Shown here: positions 34,529 to 47,912 of the stretch, piece after piece
How positions within the stretch are numbered: the stretch's first letter is position 1
How the letters are laid out: each line of letters starts with the position of its first letter
Assembly: GCA_020086605.1 (NCBI GenBank)
Contig: JACBWW010000012.1
Coordinates: 12,957,855 to 13,021,854 of the forward strand
Direction: 5' to 3'
From: Lanius collurio
Lineage: Eukaryota > Chordata > Aves > Passeriformes > Laniidae
DNA: 64,000 bases
The notes under the pieces: model-generated
The model's input: only the letters and a program-made list of their open reading frames with translations
What the model was told of the DNA's origin: nothing
Databases searched by the model: none
Translations under genes and position numbers: made by a program

Positions 34529-37500
34529 ATTTCTTGAATAAATGGTCTGCTTTTTTAAAAAATCTTGGTCTGACCTTCGGAGTTAAGCCTCTCTGTGGTG
34601 TATAAATAAGTGGTGACCAATTACTCTTGGGAAGAAGGAAGTTTGATGAATCACAGGAAATAGTAAATTATGTGGATTCCACATGATTCCCAAGGTTGAA
34701 ACTACTTTTTTCTCCCTTCCCCCCTTGCACAGGGGCCTTAAAATGTCACTGATTTGATGGGATGGTGGGCTCGGGTTACTTCTGAAGGGCACGGTGGGGG
34801 GAGTGAGGAACGGAAAGAAGAAGATTTCACAGTTGTTATCGCACCGAGTAGGTTAAATTTGCTCTCCTTTGTTTCCTCCCTGGAGGGTGGAGGAAAACAG
34901 TCGTGGTGTGCTAAAACTGTTCAAAAGCATACCAAGTATTCGGGGACAGCAAGTGATGAAAGTGGGGCTTTTAAAGAAAAAAAAAAAATAAAAGGTCTGT
35001 GAGGTCTGGCTGTGGTGCTGATAACCTATTAAGTTTTACTCTGCTGGTCTCCCATGATTTAAAGTTTCAACATATCCATGAAGTGGTAGTAATATAAATA
35101 GTTAGGGTGTGGAAGGCTGCAAGTACTAATAGCAAATAGACTCCAGGATGTGAGAGCAAATGGGGAAACAGAGCCTTTCCTGATCTGCTCTATCTCTGTC
35201 TCTTCACTGCTATTCTCTTGGCTTCCTTGTCAATTAAACTAATTGGTGCTGAAGATATTTCCCTAAAGGAGATCTCATAGTAGGGCTTTTCAGGCAAAAT
35301 CATTTGCAAGACTTTTAATCTAGTCAGGATATATTAACAGTATGCAGGGGTTTTTATGCGTGAAGGGAATGCTTTGAAATTGTTACATTGTTCATGATCC
35401 ATATAGCTAGACAAAACACTCCATACTTACTGTCTCCAGAAAAAGAAAGTTAATTTATACAGTATAGCAACATACTTTGTTGTGGAGCCACATTATTACA
35501 ATATAGTTTGAGTCACAGGAATTTTTACTATTTGATTTAGTCTTTTTCATAACAAAAGTAACTTTCCAATGCAAAAGGAAGAATTTCTTTCCCATTTCCT
35601 TCCCATCTTTTTTTCAGTGTGCTGTCTTCACATTTACATCAGGAGCTCTGAGACCTTTATTTCACTTGAATGCTTAATATCTGCATTGTGGCACTAAAGG
35701 TTTTCATTCTCTCTACAACTCTCTTTCATTCACTCTGCAATAGAATTTATTTGTAGTATGCATTAATAAAATGCAATGGAAAGAGTGTATAAGAGTGATA
35801 CTGAAAAGTGGTGTACATATCTGGAATTTAGCACAACTTTGGGAGAATTAATTAAAAATAAAACAACGAAAACTCAAACCTTTAAAATACAAGCAGGTAA
35901 TTTTTTTACATGAACTTTTGTGAGGTCTTATTTAATCACTGAACTTCATTGTTTGTGTGTCCTCAAACGTATAAATTGGTATTTTCTAATGAAAGTATCA
36001 GCTTGCAAATGACTGTGCTTGCCAGAGGTAAACTCTGTTCAGAAAGGCCCCTGTGCCTAGGACAGTGCCTCACTGTGATCAGAAAGCTGTAGGATGAACA
36101 CTATTTCTTCATTTTAAGTCCTTCTTGCTATTCGTATGTATTGCTTAGTCACAAGGATGTGTGCGATGCTTTGTAGAGCAGCGAGATGGAGTCCCTATTC
36201 CATGGAGCATAGGGTGACTGTGCTCATGCAAAGCTGTTGTGCCTTTGCTGTCAGGTTTACCCATGTGAAGAGCTCTAGTAAAGGCTTTTAGCATTTACCA
36301 CGTGGCTGGAGCCTGGATAAGTGGGCTTTAGTCACTGCATGTGTGGTGTTGTGGGAACATTGCAGCTTTCCACAGGGTGAGTGCTGGGGAACAAGTGTGG
36401 TGCTTACAGTAGCCTTGGAACCGTTCTCAGTTCAGGGGCATCCTTGGTGCATCTTCCACAGGTCACCTGAAAGGCTTTCATGCTGCCACAACCCTGGGAT
36501 GTGGCAGAAAGGAGCTGATGTGGAGATCAGAGTCTTGGTGTAAAATGTGAAGAACATCACAGCTGTAACTTGATCACAGGACCTTGATTTCAGACTGTTT
36601 GGATGTGGCTTTTGGGGGAAGACTGCTATTCCCATTTGGATGACTTCCCAAGAGCACTGAAGTGGTGACCTGACAAAACACTTTCTTTCTTTTTAGATGT
36701 GGTACTTGGGTTCTTCCTGATAGGGGCACACTGAAAAGAAACTTCTCTGTCCTGAGCAATCACCCATTGCAAGTCACCTGCCAAAAACTTGAGCGTTGAA
36801 TTCCAAAAATACGAGAGATGTGGGATTGCCATAATTACCCACTGGATTTTCAGCAGCTCATTTGTACTTGAGTGCAACCACCCTTTGGGGGCATCCATCC
36901 AAAACCATGTAGGAAGTGACCCAAAAGAGAGCTAGAGGACCAGAGCAAGGTGTGAGATATGTGGATGTATACAGGGCTTTCTGGTCTCTCAATGAACTGT
37001 AAAGTTGGCTGAAAACTTGATTTGCATTGAACCAAATAAATCTAAAACTTTCCATGTTAGTTAATGATATTTGTCCTTTAAGGTAAGAGTGTTTAGAAAA
37101 AAAAGACTCTCATATTTTTCTTCTTGGATCATCCTGTATTTGCTCACTTTTGGGTTTATTTGGGGTTTTAATATTTAAACAATGTCAGCTTCAAGTGATT
37201 TAGTGAAAAAAGTGGAGAAAAACCTTACTATTTTTATAGATCAAATTTCTCAGTTAATATAGCAGCTGAAACCTTCCTTTCACTGAAACTATTATCTTAG
37301 TTTGAACCATGGATAGGTTCTGTTCGTATTTCAAAACACAAAATAAAATTTGCAGTGTATTTAGTATTGATTTCTTCCCCTTTCCCTGATCTAGCTGAAA
37401 GTGTTATGTGCTTATTTTTATTTGGACTTGCAGGTACATGATTAGCTTTCTACAAACTGTGACTCAATCCAAGGTCAGTGCAGTTTTCAGGCTTGCTGGG

Positions 37501-39974
37501 GCTCTCAGTGAACTTATAAATCAATTTTCACTGTGACTGACCACTTGGAGAGAGTCGCAGGCGAAACTGGGCAGGAAGTTACATAATACCTCTTCTTCCA
37601 GGCTTATTTACCACTCGAGTACCTATCAGCTTCAACAAGACTCTTTACATAAATATTTCTGAGATGCATGGTGAGTTTTCAGCTGAGAGAGAGGAGGAGT
37701 GTCCAGTGTAGTCACTAACACATTTTTTTGGGATAGTCCCATGCAAATAACATGATCACACTGCACTTTCTAGGTGTTTTCTGAGTTGGATGTGGGCCCT
37801 GGTTTCTGGGTTTCCCATACCCAAAACAGCGTGTTTTCCTTCTCTTAGATTGGTTTGGTTTCCTAGAATTAAATATAAGTTAATTCAAAAAGGGCTGGCT
37901 TTCTAACTGCATGGATCAGGCACTTACTATGGCACACACATCAGAATGACTTCTTTTGAATCCTTCCATCTGTTTGAGGTGTCTGGAAAAGAGCTTTATT
38001 CCAGTGTGGAATGTCTATTTGGTGACTGAGGGGGAAAGGATCTGGTGGAGGAAAGGCATGAATTATATTTTCATATTAACAAGCCCCCAAAGTACAGCTG
38101 TGTACTAGCAATGCCTCTTTTCTTAAATTGTGAATAGAAGAAATATCTGTAAAATGGGGGGGGGAAGAGAGAAGAGCTGGAGACAGAGAGGCCAACAGCT
38201 GAGCACAGATGCCTCTGAACCAATGCCCTGTGATGGGTCAGTGACCGAGGTGCAGAGCTGGCAGTGCACACAGAGAGCTCTGACCTGGGCTGGGCTTCAT
38301 TTTTCAATGCTGTTGGATACAAGCCGCTCTCAAATGCTCTCCATACAGTGATCATCTGCTCCTTGGGAAAACCAGTTTTGCTGGCCACGAATGAGCAGCA
38401 CCCATTGCAACTATTGATGAATTTTCAGGCCAGGCAACATGGTTTTACTGAAGACTGTTCTTAATAGTCTGGGTTCCTTTGAAATGCAAGATTTTTACCC
38501 TGTAGAGAAACAAGATCAATTGTAGGAAGGGAAGTGCATGGATATATAAGTAAGGAAACTTTTCTTTTTGTTCCCCCCAAAAGCATTAGCTGCAAATACT
38601 TTCCTCTGTTTCTTTCTCTCTAGAGGCTGTTGTCTCATGAAATTTGAGGTTTCAGAAACCTCCCAGTAGAATGAGAGTTGGCAGAGAAATTCCCCTTTAT
38701 TGTATCATCTTCTTGTAATGGGAAAAAGTGTGGTTGCCAGCAGACAATTTCTTGGTGTCATTTATTCTAATCAAAATGTTCTATCATTGGGCTGCTTTCA
38801 CAAGTAGTCTCATTTGGCTCTCTTTCTCCTCTTGGAGTAATGACAGCATCCTTTCATTCCCAAATGACACCCAGAAGTCCCCTGCTATTGAGAGTCAGAC
38901 AGCAGTGTGATGCCTGTGACTTTCACACAATCTGATAAGTATTCATAACTCTCAGGTTGTTTCTGCTTAGCTGGCACGTATGAAAAGTGGCCACTTAGAG
39001 CAGTGAACTGACAAAATGTCTTTGTAACTAGAATCTCACAGTCAGTTTCTGGGAGGGGGGAGGAAATAGTGAATGTTCTTGTCAAATGGTTTAACATGAT
39101 CTCTGCTTCTGGGCATGCCTCGTAAAACAGAAGTCATGCGGTGAAGGGGAAGAGAGCACTTTTGATGTATGTATTATCTACTCTTCTGCCATGGGGTGAG
39201 AAACGCTTGAGCCAGCTTGTCTGTTTATCCAGCTAAAGAGCAAATCAAGGTTACCCATAATTAGAGATGGCTGAAGAAGAGGGTGTTCAGATCTGAGTCT
39301 GGATTACAGGCAAGCTGCAGTTCGTGTTTGAGGCTGAATGATCTTGTCTGGCTTCAAGGGCACTGACACTGGAGATGGGCAATTTTCAGGAGTATCTTGG
39401 CCTCAAATGGCAGAAACACCGCGTGCTGTTTATAACTTCCTTATGAGGAGAAATTTCTGACTTAAGAGTTAGGCCCTGGTGGAAACTCTAGAGAATTTCA
39501 AGCTCCTGCTCTCCCTGTGAAACTCATATTTAATATTCAGTGCCATGGTACGCGTGTTCCAAGAAGGCAATGAAGTGCTCTTTATGAAAAGAAGCAGAGC
39601 TGTGGCACCGACCCTGATCTTTAGTTACCTGTGGGAAGATCTCATGGAAAAAAAATTATGTGGCTTAATTGGAACTCTGTTTTGTGCCACTGGCTGTCTT
39701 CATTCTCTGCTACTGGAAGATTTATGGGAAGCGTGGGAATGTTTCTTCTCAATTCTCACCTCCCCGAAGAACTAGGATTTCATCAGTAAGAAAAGCAGAT
39801 ATAATGATCTTTTTTATACATGTGTGTATCAGATCTCTACTAGATTTCTAAAAATCTAATTCTGGGATCATTAATTATGTTTGTCAGCTACCAACATCAC
39901 AGTAGTAGGACAGCATATTTGTCATGAACGTGCTGTTTAGGTCTCCAGAGAAAAGGAGAAGAACATGAAGACTT
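34529..39974. other. Long non-coding stretch, nothing recognised
   Basis: No gene or confident mobile element is seen in more than 5 kb. A G9 run at 38156-38164 and an A13 run near 34976-34988 are the only low-complexity features that stand out. Several clusters of short stop-free runs on both strands (36343-37055, 38071-38464) are chance reading frames. Confidence 0.5.
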
Positions 39975-40013
39975 CCTGCCCCTCCCTCCTTCCCTCCCTC
40001 CCCTGCCCCCCTG
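39975..40013. repeat. C/T tract with G-quadruplex potential on the minus strand
   Basis: The + strand is almost pure pyrimidine with at least five runs of three or more C separated by one to three bases. The minus strand therefore carries GGG-type runs with very short loops, a canonical quadruplex pattern. Such tracts also favour triplex formation. Confidence 0.8.
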
Positions 40014-40189
40014 CTGCAGTTATTTGAATGATTACATCTTCACATCTAAATATGTGAGCATGGTCTTGGAATGCTAAAAGTGGATTCTTTTCAGGTTTAT
40101 AGATTAATCTAACAAAGAGGGGTTAACAGTCAAACAGATTTGATGGTATCTATCTAATTGCCTTTTTACATAATTTATACTTTGCTAGC

Positions 40190-40760
40190 TATAAAAAGAT
40201 GCTTTGGAAATGATTCGGAAAGTCCTTCAGGAATAGTCCCAATCTCTGCAGCCTTATTAAATGCATACAGGCATGTCTCCCAGTGAGAATCTCAAGCTGT
40301 GAAAGTCATTAGAATAATAAATTAAACTTCTATGTATACAGGCATTTTAAACTTCAGGTGAAAATTCCTTATATGCCATGTTCTAATTTTCAACTCAAGG
40401 ACTAAAGAAACGGGACTTTGGAAATGACTGGTGATCTTCTGCAATGTTTTACATGCATAACAAGTCACTGGGCTGTGCTGGCTCCTGAAACATGCTGCAG
40501 AACTTGAAATGTTAATTGTTTGGAAGGTTCTTTTCCTTTCTTGACTTCTAGGCTGCTAAAATCTAATTAAGCTGGTTTAGACTATTTAATGGTGGAAACT
40601 ACACTGCTAATAACAGAGTGCATGTTGCTATTTTGGATTGGTGCCTGTAAACACTTTCTATTAATATTTTAGTCAATATTATATTGTGAAATGGACTCAT
40701 TGACTACATTGTGTAATCAGGATGACAAATGAACTTCATCAGGTTTTGCAACTGGGCAAC
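40190..40760. promoter_or_regulatory. Candidate conserved non-coding block
   Basis: This is repeat-free AT-rich sequence with dense TAATTA/ATTAAA words (for example 'taattaagctgg' near 40565) and no open frame. The texture is enhancer-like rather than neutral, but that is an impression and no comparative data are at hand. Confidence 0.22.
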
Positions 40761-42674
40761 ATGGCTTAGAAGAATAACTCCAAGAATCCAAAAATCAAGG
40801 GGCCCATGAAAATGACTATTTCATGGAAAAGTCTGTAAGAGTAGTACCTGCACAAATCTGTAGAGTCAACTCTATGAGAAAGGCTAACATTGCCTTTTAG
40901 TATCAATTTTTTGTTTCCCAAAACCATCTTGCTTGTGTTAAATGGCTTCATTTGATGAGAGTGTTTGCTTGAATGTTTCAAGGTATTTATCAGCCAGTCA
41001 GTGAAGTGGGCCAGAACCCAAGAATATACTTCATATTTTGTCAAAAACTTTCTCTTGAACCACTAGAATTACCTACTTGCCCTGAAGCATTTTACCTTTA
41101 GCTGTTTTGCACTACTTAACACGTATCAGAGTACTCACCAATGCCATGCATGTGAGCAAAGGGGAGGAGCACAATATGTGTGAAGGGAAACAAATACATG
41201 AGGAAAACAGTAGAAGAGTTGGAATGAGATTTGCAAGAGGGCTGTAATCTTTATCTTCCAGTTAAGCATTTGGTATATGCCTTGACTAATTGATGTGGAA
41301 TGCTCCCTGATAAATTTCACTAAAATTACTTTGACTTCACTAGAGAGAAAAAACTATTTGTATTCAGGCAAAAGTTGCAATTTCTTCCATTTCCAAAATT
41401 CTGAATTTTTTCAGAGTGGGAGAATTCAATTAATGAAATTGATTGCTGTGAGTTGAAAGATAGTGCTTAAAAGCTAGGGAGTAGAAACACTAGAGTTTCT
41501 TGCTTGATCGTGTGGGGCTTTTTTTTAAATGTCTGGAGGTTAGGATCATGGAGGATGCTAGCTTCTCTAATTAGAATTTTAGTTCTTAGTTGATACCTTA
41601 GGCTGTGATTGCCTAATAAAATAGTTTAGTCAGAAAGTCTGACAAACAAAAATTAGGAAGGGATACATTTTTAACAGGAATTAAATTTGTCCTATTGGCT
41701 TCAACCCTAGTCAGAATTATATTTTCACATTTTAAGTGTGGCCTCTCATTTTGCTGGGGTTGGGGAACTTAATCAAGAACATTTTCTTTTCTCTTATAGA
41801 AACTGCAGAAACCACTAGAAAAAAATCAATATGCAGGATAGTTTTAAGACGAAAAAAAAATCAAATACTTTACAAATAACAACATTGAATCCTACCCTAG
41901 CTCATGCTGCCACAAAGTAGTCTGTGGCAACAGCTGCTGCTCAAACAGCTAAAAACACTGAAGCATCTATTTCAATATAAATAAAAATAGACCTAAAAAT
42001 GCTTAGTCTGAACCTAGTTCAGAAACTAATCCAAAATAAGTGTGTTCTGGGAATTGGCTGTATTCAACAACTGGTCATTTTTAGCATTTCATCAAGCAAT
42101 AGTGTGGAAGAAATATCTACTATATAAGTACTGAAGAACCTAGTCAATCACAGGCCAGAAGTAGACAGAACAAATGGTAACAAGTGCAAGTGTTTCCATC
42201 TCCTTTGGTGGACTCTCAATTCATCATATGGTGACTGCTTGCCCAGATTCCTGGGCTCATTTTGGCCTGGGTGAGCAATAGCAATAATGTCCTTATCCTG
42301 CATTTGTTCTCCCTGGCACAGATGTTTCAGGATTTGTATATGTAGCCTTTTTTCACATCTTTGTCAAATCTGGATGAAAACCACCCTCCATGGCACTCTA
42401 TTTCTCTTCCACAAAGTCGTAGGTATCTTTTAAGATACCTTTCAAGAACTATAGAGACCAATTGTACATTGCCTGAATTCCAGATGGGTACAAATGCAGC
42501 TTCTCAGGTTTTCAAGGTGTAAGGGAAAATTCCTCCTCCTTTTTTTCCTTGTTCTTGTGAAGAGGATATGACATAATTTCTCGAAGAATGTTTATTGAGT
42601 CTTCAATTAAGAATGTACTAAAACATTTCCCATAATGGAAGTAATGCCTGTAATTGTAGGAGAAGAGAAACATC
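40761..42674. other. Non-coding stretch, nothing recognised
   Basis: No gene, transposon or simple repeat of note is seen. Stop-free runs of up to 92 codons on the minus strand are not recognisable. Confidence 0.5.
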
Positions 42675-42695
42675 ATCTCATCTCATCTCGTCTCA
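42675..42695. repeat. (TCTCA)4 pentanucleotide repeat
   Basis: About four imperfect units of tctca, one with a G substitution. Confidence 0.8.
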
Positions 42696-43357
42696 CGTTG
42701 CTGCCTTGATTGTATCATTGTGGCCTGACATGGAGGCAAAGGAAGTTTTTTTCCCAGACATGTATTTCTTGAAAGACCTGTTTTCGTTATCCTCCTCTGA
42801 GCCAGCAGAACTATGTGGATTGCTAGTCCTGAGACTGCCCATCCAGTTGGAAATTCAAACTTGAATGGACAGTTGTGAAGCCAAGGAGTGATGCCCACTT
42901 CGGTGCTTGACCCAAACCAAGCCCTGGACAGGAGGAAGGTGTCAGAAGCACTACAGTGGCTTTAAGGGCTGCACTTAGATGCTGTGCTAAATGCCACTCC
43001 TCTCTTCTGGTGAAAGTCTTCACTCCCTGCTTGTCAGCTGCTCTGTTTGCAAGAAAGAAAAATAGAAGTTTTTCCTAAAGCTGTTTAACAGCATGAAATA
43101 ATGTTTTTTCAAAATGACTGGAACCACTCCTTGAGCAAGAGAGAACCTGCAGGCGGAGGAAGTGCCCCTGCCTTCTTTCTGTATTTCAACAAGAGGACAG
43201 AGACAGGCTTTTGACAGGTAGTAAGCCAAGTTTGATTAATTGACTTATCTGTGGGAGATAGAAAGAACTGTAGCAGTCAGCACTCTGCTAGCTTACACAT
43301 CCCTAATACAGTTCTTTGCAGAACAGAGCAGTCAAATAATGACCACACTTCTCCCCT
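42696..43357. other. Non-coding stretch, nothing recognised
   Basis: Moderate-GC unique sequence. The overlapping minus-strand stop-free runs at 42683-43229 resemble no family. Confidence 0.5.
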
Positions 43358-43371
43358 GCACACACACACAC
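43358..43371. repeat. Short (CA)6 microsatellite
   Basis: Six CA units plus a terminal C. Confidence 0.85.
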
Positions 43372-43471
43372 TTTCTAATGAGTTTTTGCTGAGCTTGTAG
43401 TTCTACTGGGGACATACTCCTGTTTAATAATTGATGCACAGAGCCTAACCTTCTCTGGGACAGATTTACTT

Positions 43472-43485
43472 AAAAAAAAAAAAAA
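43472..43485. repeat. A14 homopolymer
   Basis: Fourteen A following 'tactt'. Confidence 0.9.
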
Positions 43486-44520
43486 GTAGTTTATGAGCAG
43501 CCATAGTGTTTTCATCATACGTAGCATCCCTTCTGAATTGTAGACTCTTTATTACTACTATTATGCTTGGGAGTTCTTCCCATATTTCTGTCTTTTTCTT
43601 GCCTTTATGTGAATTTTGGAATCCAAGTTTTACATTTGAGTGGCCTGAAAACTGCTGTTTTATGGTGAGATAAACCTAGCTCCTCTTCTCATATGACTAA
43701 CAGATGGATGCATCCCGCTATGTCATGTTAAAGGAATAATTAAAAGCTTCATTTACATGCAACATGAAATGTCCAGAAATAACTGCACTCTGCTTTGAGA
43801 TGTGCCGTGATTTGTACCATAACTTTGGATTGTTTTGGTTTTCTAAAAATAATAAATGACCCTCCAAATAGTGGTTGGCTGGAGGCATGCAAGAAGCAAT
43901 CCATAGTATATGGATTTGCTCAATGGCATTTAAAGGACCCTGATTAAAATTCAGCCCAGGCTGGAGTGATGAGAAGACTGTTTACTGAGGGCTGTTTGAA
44001 GTTGTACACTGCACTGCAGACAGACCAGAGGGATGCACAGATTGAAACGTTTTACCTTGCCTGTCTGAGTCTGGCTGTCAGGAGCCCATGGCACTCTGAG
44101 AGAGAGGTATCAACATTCTTGAGCGGTTTGACTGCTGCTGCTTATGAGTCGTAACTTTCCTTGTTTTCAAGGCAGCACAAGCTCAGCATCGGAGATCATG
44201 GCAATAACAATCTTGTTAGCTGGATCTGTGGTTTTTTGTTGACTACTACAGATGCTATGTTTAGATATTTGATCTTAAAGTAGTATGCATTTGAAAGTTT
44301 GCACTGTAAAAAAGACATCACTTCTATTCCTTTTTTCCCCTTAGCTTCATCCAAGTACATCTTCATGTGACTCTGAAGAAAGATGAATATATTATACTCT
44401 CTTATTTCTCTGTCTCCTGCTCTGACTAGAGTATATAAATACCATCGGAAAAAAACCACCACCAGGCACTATGTCTAACCTCTGTATTGTTTTATATTGT
44501 GGGTTGTTTTATTTGAGCTT
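43486..44520. other. Non-coding stretch, nothing recognised
   Basis: Unique-looking sequence. A 62-codon + strand stop-free run at 43966-44154 has no recognisable domain. Confidence 0.5.
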
Positions 44521-44612
44521 TTTGTTGTTGTTGTTCTTTTTAAATAGAGAACTTGAATTAAAAAGGGAAAAAAAACCCCCAAAACAATAAAAAAGCCACC
44601 AAAAAAAAAAAG
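44521..44612. repeat. (TTG)n microsatellite and nearby A/C-rich tract
   Basis: Four TTG units (44522-44535) are followed about 28 bases later by an A-rich, C-spotted tract (44563-44612) with 'aaaaaccccc' and 'gccacc' inside. The two tracts face each other as T/G-rich and A/C-rich, so they could pair imperfectly. Confidence 0.8.
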
Positions 44613-45642
44613 AGTTGAACATGCAATTAGAAGTATAGACTACTTAATTTTATTTTTTCTTGGGTCTGGCATTTGACTAGGTTTCAGGATAATAACTATG
44701 AAAGGACATTTCTTACTCTGCTTCCATACATATGCTTTGCCACAAGCTGTGTAACCTTGGGAAGGAGAGATGGAGGTAGTACAAAAGGATTTAAAAAAAC
44801 ATCAGTTTAAAAAGTTTGAAGAGTATGGTTTTCCTTCTAGAATGAATCCTAAATAAAAGGTATGTAAACAGGGTACATTATTCACTTTTAACACATGGAA
44901 CGTTTGCCATGTCTTTAAATGACTCCCTAGAGCACCTACCCACTACTTTCTTTAAATCCATGGAAATAGCTGCTTGGTTTATAGAACTTAACAGAAATTA
45001 TGAGAGTCAAACCATCATTAATTAATGAATAAAGCAGAATGCAAAGTGCCATGCTCTCCAGGGTAAAAGCACAGAGGAAAAAAAAAATCTAGGTAACAAA
45101 GGAAGTATTTTTAAAGGGTGTTGATAAAGACTTTGAAACACCTGACATTGTATTTTACCACTCAGGGTAATTCTGCTGGTCTCTGCTGCTGAGAGCTCTG
45201 TGTCTTCTGCTTGCTCTTGCTGTGGTGTGAAATGACAGTCTTGTTGCTGTGATCAGCTCAGATGCCTCTGCTGGAAGTTTTCTGAGTTTTCTTTTTTTGC
45301 AGGCTGTCAGACGTCTGGATGGTTTGTCAACATCCAGAGTGTGGTATCAGGCTCTGGTTTGGCTAATCAGTTTCTGAGTATGCTGGGACAGGTCCTGTTT
45401 CATTTGGGGTGTTTAGTGTTGTTTCCTGTCTCAGATAGGTGTGTGCAGCCAATAGCTGAGTGTAGGAGCAGGGAAGCCGCACAAGCGTGGTCAAGGGAAT
45501 GTGCAATAGACAGTTAATTAACACATGATCAATCATTATGTGATACTGATTTCTTCCAGTATCTCCTAGAATTATGTTGGCACACTAAGCTCAATTATAG
45601 AAAAGGAGTCGAAGTTGGTTTCAGAAAAGGTGGGGCTCTGAG
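44613..45642. other. Non-coding stretch with one splice-acceptor-like site
   Basis: A 'ttctttttttgcag' string ends at about 45302 and is followed by 24 open codons, but the peptide is not recognisable and no donor site follows convincingly. A short A9 run occurs near 45079. No gene is called. Confidence 0.45.
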
Positions 45643-45700
45643 AGCTTATTCAGGTATTCTTATAAGCTTATTCAGGCAGCTTATTCAGAGCAGGTATTCT
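45643..45700. repeat. Triplicated 11-mer with duplicated flank
   Basis: agcttattcag occurs at 45643-45653, 45665-45675 and 45678-45688. 'caggtattct' occurs at 45651-45660 and 45691-45700. The arrangement suggests two nested rounds of local duplication in a 58-base segment, perhaps by replication slippage or template switching. Confidence 0.9.
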
Positions 45701-47891
45701 GAACTAACGTGGTCTTATCCAAAGTTAATTAGCATTCTTGGATCTGTGCTATAGAGAAAAATTCATCTGATGTATCAATACCTTCAGCTTCTCTGTTACA
45801 GGCCAGGGATTTTCAATAAACATCTAGATGTATGTTGTGAAAAATAGTGATTCAGTAAAGTATGTGGGAAATGGATCGCACTGAGATAATTATCTAGGAA
45901 ATTGGGAAAAATAAGGAAAACTTGGTCCCAGTTTTTAGAGAAGTCATTGGTATCAGTTTAAAACTCTTAATTGCTGCTTGTAAACGGTTATCAGTAGTTA
46001 TTACCCATTTAGAAGAGTAGGGCTGCTAACATCTGAAATGGAGCAAAAAGTGGCAAGTAATTGAGCCTTGAGGGACTCCCTGTCACTTAGGGAAGCATAG
46101 TTGATGTTCATATTGCAGTTTATGGGTGCATGCCTGTAATGAATACACTTATGGTTAATTACTTTGTCTAACATGGGCTGAGCTATAATCAAAACTCATC
46201 CAGAAGTATAAAGGATCACAAAATGCAAGGGAGGAGCTGAAAGTGTTCAAGACACTGCTCAGCTAGTGGTGAGCATCTGAGTTGCATTCTGGTGAGCTCA
46301 TAAGAAACCAGTTTGAGGTATTCCTTTACTGTGTAGTGCAGAAAGCTCCTAGTTAGAGGCTTATTTTTCAGTGACCTACTGGTGCAGCTAGTTTTAATAA
46401 ATTTAGTCTAAGAAATTGCACAAATGGAGCAGAACAAGTTTAATGCTTTTTAAAGAAGTTTTAACCATCAGTTAACAATAGCTTAGAACTAAGTAAAGTA
46501 ACCAAAAAAGATACTATTTTTGTATTATTTTAGTATTACCCTGATGTCTGGAGAGAGGTAGAAACACAGGTTTTTGCCTTTATTTTCCCCTCAAGGAAGC
46601 AAAATCTAATGTGAATCTAGTAGTTTCCTAGATGTCCTGCCTAATATTTGAAGTATGTGCTGATAAAAAAAAATTTCTGTGTGCTGGTGGCAAGTTTTAA
46701 AATTTTAATGAATTCAGTGGAACATTTACAAAATGACAGTGGAGAACTATTGGACAAACAGTTAAACAAATGCTTTGTTCAATGTAGATTGAGTTAAAAA
46801 AAAATTGTAAATTTGGGGGTAAAGGGGAGGATGGACCAACAAGGAGTGAGATGTGGACGAAATTAAGGATAGCTGGCAAACAAGATCAGAATATGTAGTC
46901 TGGGTGAAAACTAAAACACCTTCACATACCGTGGTAGTAACTGTGCATTTAGCTTTGCATTGGTTGTGTGACCTAATGTATTGAGGAACCATTTCCCAAA
47001 ATGCCGGTGCAGACAATAACGAGAACTGTGTCACTTGACAGCTAATTAGGAAGCAGAAAAATCTCCTCCTCCCCCTGATGCTCTATTAAGTCCTCAGCTG
47101 TACAATAGAAACACTTACGAATGGTACAGATTCACAATACCTTTGCATTGCAGTGTTCATGGTAGTGTCAACTGCTTGATGCTAATAAAATAAACACAGA
47201 ATATTTCAGACCATCTTACAAAATTTGAATTATCTTTCTCTAAGGTCTTTGTTAGTTTTCAGGCAGGTGTGATTTGTAAGGTCTTTGCTCATACCCTCTG
47301 TCATGGAAACCTTTTAAGAACTCCGTGCTTCATTTTTAAACATGTGCTGTCTAAACTTCTTTCGTTTACACAAAAAGAATAAAACAAAAATAAATTTCAG
47401 AAAAACTTTAAAGTCAGATTAGCATCTTTGCATTCTTAATTTTGAGTGCCTCGAGTGTGAAAGCCAGTGAAGATTTACTCATTCTTCCTTGCCCAGTGTG
47501 TTTCATACTCCAGGCCCCCAACACAGTTTTTGTTTGGTGGAAAATCCTCCCCTTTTTGTTCCCTTGGCTCTCCATCCCCATCTCTTACATGAGAATCAGT
47601 TGCAATGTCTCTAGGTAGAGAATGCAGCGGTGCCTTTGGACAGGTATCTTTTTGCTGTTGTGATTAAGCCTTGCTTAAGGTCATAGTGTAGTTTTGACTG
47701 ATCCTGTGAATGGATGTTGGGTACACAGCAGTGTGTAGTTCCCAACAAAGCTCCAGAGGGGGGACTTGCAGGGCAGCTGCTGCTCCCTGTGACCTGGTAC
47801 TGCCTTTCCTTGCTGTGGATCAGTCATGTCAATGGGAATCAAACAGCACCTAAAATCTGTTTGAAATGCAGCATAACTCTGTTTCACAAGA
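45701..47891. other. Non-coding stretch, nothing recognised
   Basis: No gene or transposon that I can support. Stop-free runs of 60-90 codons on the minus strand (46697-47034) overlap each other and are not recognisable. Confidence 0.5.
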
Positions 47892-47912
47892 TTAAAAAAA
47901 AAAAGAAAAAAA
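47892..47912. repeat. A-rich tract
   Basis: A11 G A7 type run. Confidence 0.85.

Noticed and set aside
45289..45375. Pyrimidine tract and AG followed by 24 open codons
   Set aside because: The peptide is unrecognisable and no convincing splice donor follows. Such sites are common by chance.
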